DNA from: Aphis gossypii
Taxonomy: Eukaryota > Arthropoda > Insecta > Hemiptera > Aphididae
DNA length: 64,000 bases
Direction of reading: 5' to 3'
NCBI RefSeq assembly: GCF_020184175.1
Contig: NC_065531.1
Span: forward strand, 39,019,213-39,083,212
The notes below the pieces were generated by a model, which was not told where the DNA came from, did no database searches, and saw only the letters and a list, made by a program, of their open reading frames with translations. Position 1 is the first letter of the stretch. Every line of letters begins with the position of its first letter. Positions 50,080 to 61,400 of this stretch are shown in pieces. The translations under genes were made by a program, and so were the position numbers.

Positions 50080-53002
50080 TTAATCACTTACTTCCCTGTA
50101 CGGTATTTCAGAAGTAATAGTGAAGTCTTCAAAATAATGATTCAGGAACTCAAATGTAGGTCGTTTGTCTGGATCCGAGTCCCAACACAGTAACATCAGT
50201 CTGTATATATCATCAGGGATGAAATGAGAAACTGGCTTTGGCATACGATATCCATGTTCCACTTGTTCAATTACTTCACGGCCATGCATACCTGCAATAT
50301 GAAATATTAAAGTAGTATAATATTATACTTAAAAAAAAACACCATTGTTGGGAATATCTTTGTATTTAAGTAATAACTTAAAACATATTATTTATTATTT
50401 AGTTATAGAATCTGAATAAACTAACAAAGAGATACAACATAAAAAATCTAGATATGATAAAGTGACACAAATGTTATAAATATTTAATTTCTCATCATGG
50501 CATTGAGATAGTATTATTATTATTAATTGTAGACAAATTTAAATTTAAAATAGTTAAAACACAATTGGTAGTTTGATAGTTTGATACAGTTTTGTAAGTT
50601 CCAAAAAAATAAATTATTTTTATCAGTTGTAAACTGTAATGGTTTCATTAATAAAAAATAAAATTTAAATTTAAATGTACATAAAATTAAAATTATATAC
50701 ATTATTAAAAGTTTGAATTATATTTAAAAGCACAATCTCTTTAAAATGCTTCATTGATTTTATTACTAATCAATAAATAATACTAAATGAAAACCATACC
50801 TTTTAGAATTTTAGATTTTCTCACAAGTTAGGAAAAATACAACATAAATTAAAAATAATCCATACAATAATTTCCACTTTGAAAAATAAACAATTATGAT
50901 TATTAACAGTTCTAAACTTAAAACTCAATAACATGAAAAATAATATTTCATGACATCAAAATTATTAAAAATACATATTTGCTAAGTGAGATGTTAAAAA
51001 AATATATTAAAGTTTATTTTTAGGAATACTAGCTGAAATCAACAATGCATTTAAAACATGTTATACATATTTATAATCATTAATCATATTATATGATAAA
51101 ATTCTTTTCAATATCTTAAAAGGTACACAGTATATAATATTATTTAATGTTTGAAATTGAAATATTAAAATAATTTAAATTTAAAATAACTTATTTTCAA
51201 TCTATTTTAAAATAAAAGTTTTATATGAAAAAAAAAAATGATTTTATTACCTGGGTATGGGACTTGCCCATATGTGAATAATTCCATAAGTAATATTCCA
51301 AAAGACCATACATCTGATTTAATTGAAAAACGCCCATACACAATAGCTTCAGGTGCAGTCCACTTTACAGGAAATCGAGTACCTTGCCTAGGACAATATT
51401 CATCATCTTCTATGATTCTCGCTAAACCAAAGTCACAAATTTTAGCCATATTATTTTCTCCAATCAATACATTTCTTGCGGCCAAATCCCTAAAAAAAAA
51501 AAAAAAAATATCAATAAAATATATAAATATGTTCATTAATTAATTTATGTTTAATGATTTTACCGATGAATTAATTGCTTTAATTCCAAATATGCCATTC
51601 CACTAGCAACTTGAGCAGCAATGTAGATTAAATCACCAAATTGCAAATATTTACTATCACAATTTCGCAAAAAATCCAATAAACTTCCATTACACATATA
51701 TTCTTGTATTATTAGTACAGGTTCATCTTTTGAACAAACAGCATACAGGGCAACAAGTCGATCATGTCGAAACTTTTTCATTATAGAAGCTTCTTGTAAA
51801 AATGCTTGGGTAGACATAGAGCCTTGTTTAAGTGTTTTCACAGCTACTTCTATATTGTTTCGCCATTTACCATACCAAACTTCACCAAAATTACCATGGC
51901 CAAGTTTTCTAATTAATTGGATTTCGCTTCGATCTATTTCCCACTGATCACGTAAATTAGGACCTAGATCCCAAATTTGTGGTTGTGGCTTACAACACGA
52001 ACGCGCCAAAACATGACATAATCCCAATGAATTTTCTTAAAATAATATAAATAAAATATTAACAATACAATAATTATAAATAAAATTAAAAGTTATAAAA
52101 ATAATAAATACTAATTATAATAATAATTACTTACTAGAATAGGCAGATATGAGCTCAGGAAGACTAGAAAAAGTCTGATTAGTAGCAATGTAATAACCAC
52201 CATTATCAAGAGATTTTATTTTGTAGTGTTTCACGTGATACCCTCGACCTCCTTCCCAATCTTTAACACTAAGAGAAAAGCCATTTGGATTGTGTTCTGA
52301 ATCACGTACTAAGTATGTTCCTCTTTGATTTTCTTCAGATAATAAAAGTTTTTCCGCTTCTTTACGAGATATTTTTCCAAAAAACCAACTGTAAAAAATT
52401 ATTAAATATATTTTATATTTCATTAATGTTATAGGTATATCAATTATGTTTTTTACTCTTCACTCTCGACTGATTTTTCTTCGGCAACAAAATTCCAAGG
52501 TATTAATCCTTCTTCATTTGTTCTCAAATGTCTTACACGCCACCAATCTGGTTCACTGTCATCTAATAGCTCCATTCGATCTCCTTTAACAAATGATACA
52601 TCAGACATCTCCCTGGACTGATAATTATAAACAGCAACCACAATTCGTCCATGTAAAGATGAATGAACTAAAACATTATTTTAAATATTAAGTATAAAAA
52701 ACAAAAAAAATCAATTAAATTATCAATACGTGTTGATGTTGGAGTACGTATAATGTCAACACCATGGCGTTTAATGCTTGCTGTTCCATGTTGACGATTC
52801 AAATCAGCCACATAACGCACTTCACTAGAACCTTTATTCAAGACATCTATAGTATCTTGTATTTTGAAACCATGATGCAAAACTAGAAATAAACAACATA
52901 AAGGGATATAGGTTACCTATTTGAAAATTATATCTCAAATAATAGGTATTTACCCAGATGATGGGTGGGATCTGGCGAATGACGACTGCAACAAGTACCC
53001 AT
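50080..53002 (-). CDS. Src64B: Src-family tyrosine kinase, Src64B type
   Basis: Membrane-attached non-receptor tyrosine kinase. Exons 5' to 3': 52954-53002, 52730-52882, 52457-52667, 52135-52388, 51564-52035, 51251-51489, 50080-50291; all phases agree, 529 residues (fly Src64B 552). The N-terminus MGTCCSRH fits myristoylation of Gly2 with two Cys for palmitoylation. SH3 covers about 77-130 (VAVYNYQSREMSDVSF, WWRVRH), SH2 about 139-222 (WFFGKISRKEAEKLLL, YLVRDSEHNPNGFSLS), the kinase domain about 245-500 with GHGNFGEVWYGKW, VAVKTL, HRDLAARN, DFG, the activation-loop Tyr in EDDEYCPRQGTRFPVKW and the APE motif. The tail EIPYREVSD keeps the inhibitory Tyr (524). The SH2-kinase linker is Pro/Gln-rich as in Src64B. 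Intact. An upstream non-coding exon is likely but not located. Confidence 0.95.
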
Positions 53003-55139
53003 TTTAAGTACAATGATTAGTCTCCATTATATTTGTTAATATTTATAGCCTTTTATAAAAAACAACATATTTAAATAAATTATTAAAATTACACAAATAC
53101 ATTCAATTTAATGCAAATTATTACTTACTAAAATTATGTTTTTATTATAAACGTAGAACGCAGTATTCTGATTTATTTTTAAACTAAATAATTTCAAAAC
53201 ATTGAACTCACATTTATAACACTTTCTAAAAGATTTTCTTATTCTACATCTGTATATTCAATATTGTATACAAAATAGTAAATACAAATACAGTTCATGA
53301 AGTTGATTATTGATAAAAATATAGTCTTTAGCTCACTCTCGTGGTTAAAGATAACAACAAAATTATGGTAAGATAATTATAATATGGTCATAATCATGGC
53401 TAAATATATTTACTATTTAGCAATGGGTCAGTATACTTGTCTAAGAATGGGTCATAATAAACATTATAAAAAAAAAAAATAGACACAGATTCTTGTATAA
53501 ATGTATAATATACAATATTGAATATATACCGGGTTGTTTGAACAATCACTAAAAAAAGTAAGCTAAATAAAGATCTAATTTTCTTCCTCGGAGCATACCT
53601 CGTACCACTGATTATAGAATAGGTATAATCAATGCTTGTACATTCCAAATGTCTATCCTATGATTCCTGTGTTGTATAGCTTTTTCATTTGGACCAGCAT
53701 TTTGCATTGCAGCTCCCGTCTACCCGGACATCCGAACGATTTTACGTCTGAAAAATACTTGTTAGGCTTTTAATTTGCGAAAAATCCATCTCGTCTAGTT
53801 GCCTACGAGGGATATTTAATGCAGTGGTATACCGTTGTTTTCCGCATCGCAGTGCAGTACCTAACTATGTTCATAGGGTCCATTTTCGGTTATTTAATTT
53901 CGGCTATAGCTGTAGCCTGTAATATTACTACTAACTACTAAGCATCCACCTATAATAACAAATACTCAAGACGCTGCTGCCCACATTCAGGTCCATTTTA
54001 GTCGTATCTTACGACAGGTATGTACTACCATGGGTGTATTCTGCCCTCTCCCTCCCTACAGAAGAAAAATAAAGCTAATGATCCCCTAAATACAAAAAAG
54101 AAGTGTGCATGTAACATAGATCTATAGATTAAATAAAGTATCCTTAAGCTATGGCATTATGTAATCACCGTAAGCACTGATTACACTTAGAAAAGAAAAA
54201 AGTTAATAATTTTAACTATAAGTAGGTAATTCGAATTAAATCTGACTATTTTTTTAACTCTTAACAATAATATAAAAAAGGTCGTCAAGTGCTCAAATGG
54301 GTAACTACCAGTCGGTACGGAAGGTACCGAGTGGATTACTGTAAATAACCTAATTGATGTGTTAAATTACTTACATTTGAAGTAAATAATATATCGTTAT
54401 GTCCACAAAATAAGAAAATTATGTTTTATATATTTTTAGATTTTTTGATTTCAACGTGAATTAATTATGAGGAATTTTGAATTAAATTTTCAACCTTAGC
54501 TACAAAAATTGCTTATTTTATAAATGTTAAAAAATATAACAATTTGAAAATTGTAGATAATTTCATGAATTTTGTCAACAAAACATTTCAAATGTCAAAT
54601 TTTTAAAATAAATTGTGCTTATATATTAATTATTAATAGGTATTAATAGATTTTCTTTCTGATATTAACGCATAATAAAACAAATTTCATAATTGCTGGT
54701 AATGAAAATGTGGCTCATGAGTAATCCTAAATTTAAAAGATAAAAAACATAGAAAATAATTTTAAGCATTATCTAAGCATTGAATTTGATATTTTATATA
54801 AACATACTATAAAATAAACACCAAAATACTCATTTATAAATTCTTAATTAAGCCGATGTAGATATATCACCAAATATGGCCTCTAAATCTGAGGTAATGC
54901 CAAAAAATCCAACTTAAATAAAATTCAAACATTTCAAAACAAAATTCTAAGCTCAATCACCAATACCTCTTCTTATACCTATTTTCAATTTCACTCTTCA
55001 CTAAGATCTAAAAAATAAAATTATAAATAGTAATGTACATAGTATTGTAGCTACTTGGATCTTATGATTTGTTGCAATTTTAAATAAATAAGTAGGTATA
55101 TTTAAAATATCTTTACATATTTATAAAAACGACTTAGGT

Positions 55140-56200
55140 AGAATAATGTATATATTCTGTAAAGTTTTAAGAATTTTGACTCAGCAAATACATTTTATCC
55201 ACATTTGTACTTAATTACAACTAATAAAAAAATATAAATGTTCGAGTACCTATCTATTAAAAATTATAAAATAAGTCGAAATATTTAAGATATTTTATTA
55301 TATATGGATAAATATAAAATTATTATACAAACGTTTATTAAAGTGTTTTTCTTAATAAAGTATTTTAAAGAATATTGGGTTAATTTCGACCTTTTTCAAA
55401 ATTGAAACTTTGAAACTAGATTTAATTTGTTACCCAAAACCAACACCAAAGTTGAAATATTTTTTTTTTTTTTTGGTTACTTATTATTGAATTTTGGATC
55501 TCGCAAAAATTTAAGCTACCTATAAGGATAACATTTTTTTAACTGGATAACGTTCAAGTTCTTTTATACCTAATTATTGTAAACCAAACGTATGGAATAT
55601 TTAGTATTAAAATTCTACTCATAGCTACTTATACAACATTTTTTATAAATTTTAACTACAAAATAATTTGCAAATATATTAGACTATTAAACTAAGTTGT
55701 GAAAAAATTTGTACTAAATTTTCAAGTATTTTGATTCAGCCAAAAACATTTTATCGATGTTTATAAAAAAAAAAACTAAACAAAAATGACTATTTCAAAT
55801 GCGTATAAATAGCCTTAAAAATAAGCAAAATATTTTGAAAATTAAGAAAATTCCGATCTAAAGAATTGGAGAAAATTTAAGTATCTATATGACTTACTTG
55901 TACTTTTTGAATAATAACAAATATTAAAAACTGTTTGAGGATAAATCGTTATCGTTACGTGATTTGGTAAAAAATTCAAACGCTCATAACATTTTACCTA
56001 TAATGAGGCTTCGAGTTTTCTATACAGCTATTTGAAGGAAAATTTAGTGTTAAATTGTTTAACCTTTATAGATATAAATACAAATTTTTTTATACATTTT
56101 GAACTACAAAATTACTTGTACATTTTTGCAATTTTGACATAATGACATATTTCCTAAAAATTTGAACATTAAATCTTTTTTCTTACATATTTTCATAAGT
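55140..56200 (-). repeat. Inverted copies of the dispersed AT-rich repeat
   Basis: Several blocks, such as CAAGTATTTTGATTCAGCCA (55723-55742) and GCTACTTATACAACATTTTT (55624-55643), match the reverse complement of the 44640-44920 region with few differences. At least two partial copies follow one another here (around 55170, 55730 and 56090). Confidence 0.55.
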
Positions 56201-56744
56201 TTTTTTTTACTTAAATTACCTATTGATTAGACGATATAGTTTAGTATAGTCTACTAATAATACTAGGGGATTTAAAATGTGTATTGTTTTTGTATTAAAA
56301 AGTAAAAAACACATATTTTGGTATTTTCTTCACATAGCTTAATTTTCAAAATATTTCGCTTTTTTAGGTATAACTTTTTTAAAATTACATTTATTGTTTT
56401 CAATTTTAAAATAAATAATAATACGTGTAGTTCACCATTTACTGTTAGTCTAAATAACCTAACTATTCGTCAACAATATTTTTCTATACTTTAATAAAGA
56501 AAAAAAAATATCGAAAAACTTGCGGAGTGATTTTAACCCTCAGGACAATCCCCTAATTAATACACCTATGGTAATACTGATTTTTGACCTAAACTCATAG
56601 ATTAGTATACTATATAACTATTATAACTTAAGCCCGCTCACGGATGAACTAATATTATCGTACACTTTGTGGTTACATAATTTTTTTCTATACTATAGAT
56701 ACTAGGTAGGCAACACTGGCAATTATACACCTTTTGTTTCGAAT

Positions 56745-57064
56745 GGCATGTCGGAATATTCTCTATATTACTCTATGCAATTAATAATTATTATGCCCCT
56801 ATGGCTGCGACTAAGACGATCAAATCTTTCACGACAAAGCCGTAATGCAACTAGGATTCCAAACATTACGAATGAATGGACTGGCCGACTGTTAAAGAAT
56901 AAGAAATTGCACGTCAAGAACACCGCGTTAGTATAATGGCTCGACTTTGTGCTTTTCAATCACAAGAGCAAAGTGAGGCAGCCCGTGAAACGGCTCGGTT
57001 GGTAAAGCGAAATCGTCGAGCAAACCTCAGAGATCAACAACGACAACAACTAGATAATTTTTGA
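56745..57064 (+). pseudogene. Arg-rich relic of a repeated, probably transposon-associated ORF
   Basis: Two frames read SRQSRNATRIPNIT and, after a shift near 56936, ARLCAFQSQEQSEAARETAR then NRRANLRDQQRQQLDNF to a stop at 57062-57064. Repetitive Arg/Gln-rich segments of this style occur in arthropod transposon-linked genes, often beside Helitron-type helicases, but no helicase is present here. The assignment is an inference from composition and pattern. Confidence 0.3.
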
Positions 57065-58074
57065 CGCACAATCAGAAATTTTTCAAGTACTGTTTTGAAT
57101 CAATATTTCAATCTAAAATTACAATTTACATGCACCAATGACACACAAAGTAGGTTATTATTAAGTTATGGGATTGCTATGTTGTTTAAAAGAAAATGTC
57201 TAAAATTAAAAATATATATATATATATAGTGTATACATTTAAAATAGAACAATTTAACCACCCGTATACCGATTTTTACTTGCAACGAAGTGCACGGAGA
57301 CTGCTAGTAATATATTATACAATATAGGTAATAATGAAATATAATATGTAGATTTAGCCATTTTAGGTAACACTATTCGAGTATATTTTAAAACTAAGTC
57401 CTCCAAATAATTGCAGGTGCCCCTTAGTTTATATGAAATATTAACCTGCACAAAGATTTCCAAATACCAGAAATACAAGACTACTATTTTTTATTGCTTA
57501 CTTACTAGTTCATAAATAACCAGATTATTTAGGTGTACAATATACCTACATGTTTAAATCTTTCGGAAATTTATGAAATGAAATTGTGGAAGTTAATACC
57601 ATAAACTTTACAGTTAGATACTGCACAGGCTTTTTTGGATAGGTACCATTATTACTGCGTAATTCACTATTTTAACATTCATTACTACTATAAGAATTAA
57701 TGCTATTGTAAGTATTTTCGATGTTATGGAATATGACTAAGGAAGTAAGAAACTTAATGATAATATTTAATGATGAATAATTTAATAAATTATAATATTA
57801 GTACCTAGGTAGGTAGTAAAGAAACGAGAATTTATACTAAATTAAGGAGTAAAATAGGCAATTATTATAACAATCTCGAGGGCAAATTATAACAAATTGT
57901 TCAATACTGTTTTAGTACTGAGTGTCCTGTATCTATAATCTATTATCATAGATATTAAATAATCTATTTTCTCTCTCCCATTCCGGCACACTGCCACACT
58001 CCTCTCTATTTGGTTAATATAGCAATAGCCTATCCATTCTTATTGTTGTTTTTAGAATTTGTATTAATTTGATA

Positions 58075-58108
58075 CACACACACACACAAAAACATACATA
58101 CATACATG
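58075..58108. repeat. CA and ACAT microsatellites
   Basis: A short CA run is followed by ACAT units. Confidence 0.7.
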
Positions 58109-58439
58109 GCAAATGCGCGCCCCCATATGCTTCTGAATATATTTTAATTTTTTTTTACATGGGACGACCATAACCACTTACTAAAATAAACAACAATATT
58201 TTACATTTTTTATAGTTATTTATTTTCTATATTTATATAATGTTATGTATAAAAATAAAGTATTTACAATCAATGTTCAGTAATGAAGTCTAAATAAGAA
58301 TTAATAATAATATGTTTTGGTACAAGAAAAATTTAAAAATTGATTTAATATTAAATTAATTTTTAAAGTATAAGGTAATAACTAATAAGTATAGTATTAT
58401 TAGTATTAATTATTTTAAAACTTATACAAAAAACAAAAA

Positions 58440-61400
58440 ATTGCTAGGAATTGTTTCGAAGTCTTCCTTCATATAGTCTCTTCTGTATTCTAATGCAGGA
58501 GTGTGCCAATCAGCAGAAACACTATATTGAGGTAAGCTCAAGTATTATGTAGAACCTGAGCGACTATACAATTCGGGAGCATAGAAATTAGCTGCAGCAG
58601 CTTGTCCATAAGCAGCGTAAGCTTGTTGATTGCTGCAAAAAAAAATTTTAATTGATGATAACTTATTATATTAATAATATCATATCTATTAGTATTATAA
58701 GATATTATAGGCTATACAAACCTAATTTTGTCATACAATCGCATATCAGAATCGATTTCCCTTTCTCTTTTCCTGAATACAGGACGACTACGATAACTAT
58801 TGTCATAAGTAACTTTCATGTCTAGCATTAGAGTCGACTCTACTTGATGAAAACCTTAACAGTAAATTACATAATCACATGTAAAAAATAAATGACAACA
58901 ATTTACTATTAATTAACCTTCTATTATCGTTTCGAATATCACTTCGATTATCACTCGTAGAATAAGGTGTACTCCTATTTCTATGATGATAGAAATTCGC
59001 TTGATATTCATTACTGCTTTGATCGTAATATGATCTAGTAGCATTCGAGAAATTAGTAGAACTTGGAAGCGTAATTGGAATAGAATTTGGGGTTGTTAAC
59101 AAAGCATCTGAATTACTATTTGAAGTTCTTTGTTTTTTACTTATTTTTTCTAAATCATCACTATCACGTGATTTTCGTTTTAATGATGCTTATGAATCTT
59201 TAGTTACCATCTATTAAATTTAAATATTTATATATATTTTTTTTTTTTTATATAATTTTATTAGAGAATATACAATCTATACCCAGAGGCATAATAAGAA
59301 TATGTGCTACACTTCATTAAAAAACATGAATAGGGTGAGGGAAGAAACCATCCAGTGATCGCACTTCCTTTTGCTTAAAATATTTATATTTAACAATGAT
59401 TTTTAATTTAATCAAAAAAAAGTAATTAAAAATTAATACATTTATATTAAAAACTTACATTTTTTTTGGAGTTTTTTATCTTCTTTAGATTTATCTCTAA
59501 TTTTGTCTTTGTTTTTATTTCTATTTTTTACTTTATTATCTTTTTCAAGTTTTTCAGTTATACGTAATCCTCGTTGATACATTTTTAAAAGTTTTTTATA
59601 ATCTTTTTCGGTAAATTTTGAGACAAAAAACAAATTTCTGTTAAAATTAAATAATTATCTTTAGTATAAATCCAAACCATTAGTAATTAATAAGATAAAT
59701 ATACTAAACCTTCTCCATTCTCTTATTTTATCCGGGTCCTTATATTCTTCTAAGCATTTACCAATGTGTGAACCTATTTCTATTAAACATTCTTGCATAT
59801 GATTTACATAATTACATAACGTAATTCATTTTTCTTTTCGTCTGGATCATCTAAAGCTTTTAATACTTTCTTCACTGGTCTCATTTTTTCTTTGCACTAT
59901 TAAAAGCAGATACCTCATAATAGTTCATTAAAAATTGATGAAAATTTTTTTTTTATACTGATAAAATATTATTTATATAACAAATGCCTTTGAAGAGGAG
60001 AAAAAATAATTCATGAAAAGAACATTCTTTTCAGTATGAAAACCATAAGTCCATAAAATTTGAACTCTCGAATTAAAAAGTAATATTAGATTTTGGTAAA
60101 AGTTTTTAAAATTATAAGTACCAAAACTAATGAAGAATTTGGTGTAAAAATTTTAAATCTTAGATATAAAAGAACGTTTCTTTCTACTTTACAAATTATA
60201 AATTAAGACAATTAAGTGGAGTAACGAATGTATTGATTAGGTGTACAATGTGATTTTGATTTTTATGAATGTGTAGACAATAAGAATTTGATGAAATAGT
60301 TTGATTTTCAACTTGGAGTTGCTTTAGGATACAAAATTTAATTAATTATTAATGGAAATTATTATGCAAAACTAGTTTTTAGCAAAATCGATTATGTTTT
60401 TTGTTGTAATTCAAAAACAAATATTCCTAAATACTTTAAATTATCATTAAATATTCATATTATAATTTTCAATGCACAAGAATTTTTTTTAAAAATGACA
60501 ATAAAAAAAATACAAATGGATTTTTACCCATGAGCTTGAAAAATTGAATCAAGATTTCTATTAAGTTGTTCATTTTCAAATTAAAATATAAATTTTTTAT
60601 CTATATTTCAAATGTCTGTAATAATAATAATAATACTATTTACAAAAAGCTCAAAAACTTGTTGGATTTTGTCAAATACTGTCTTTTTCTTAACTTTAAT
60701 TATGAAAAATACTTATAATTTTTGAATTAGTTTCAAGAATTAAGAACAAATATACCAGGAACTATCTCCAAAGTTAAAAATCAAAGATTTTTTTACCACT
60801 CCATAAGGTGAAGGAAAATAGGGGGAAAAGCATCTATATAAAATCAACATATTCCTTTACTTAGAATCTAATATACTTAAATAAATAAAAAATAAACTCA
60901 CCTCTGAAAATTTTTTTTTAACAACTCAATGATATCATCTACATTTACAGTCTTTGGTTCACTATTAGCAGTGAAATGCATTGGACCTGTTTTAGTGGCT
61001 ATTTTACGTTTTTTTCTTTTTGGAGGGAACCTGTCAATCCAGATTTGATTAAATCATTTATTAAATTTTTTTTGATTTCAATTTATCATCGTAATTAGTA
61101 ATCAATTTTTATTTGGTTTGCATTATCAGTACTATTGTCATCAATTATTTTTCTCGATTTTCCTTCTTTTATCTTATATGCCTTCTTAGGTTTTGATTCA
61201 CCTTTAATTACTACTTGAGTTTTTTTTCAATATCTTTAGTAAATACTCAATACGAGTTAATAAATGTTTAGCTTGAGGTTTCTTATCTTCATTGGATAAG
61301 ATTTTGTCACTAAGGCCTAATGCAGTATCAATTTTAATAGCTTCCCGCATTAACCTAAGCCATAAAGATAAATTCCTATTAACAATTTCGAATCATCAGT

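Larger units (their letters stand above)
53003..58439. other. Non-coding region upstream of Src with repeat copies
   Basis: No intact gene. 53003-54060 includes the Src 5' flank and GC-richer patches (53670-53900) that could be an untranslated exon or promoter. 54440-54620 and 55140-56200 hold inverted copies of the dispersed repeat seen at 44260-44990. 56745-57065 is an Arg-rich relic. A CA run and an ACAT run occur at 58075-58108. Confidence 0.45.

Noticed and set aside
52081..52140. Possible frameshift in the Src SH2 exon
   Set aside because: Recounting the A-run at 52379-52384 gave the correct exon length of 254 bases and consistent phase; the gene is intact.
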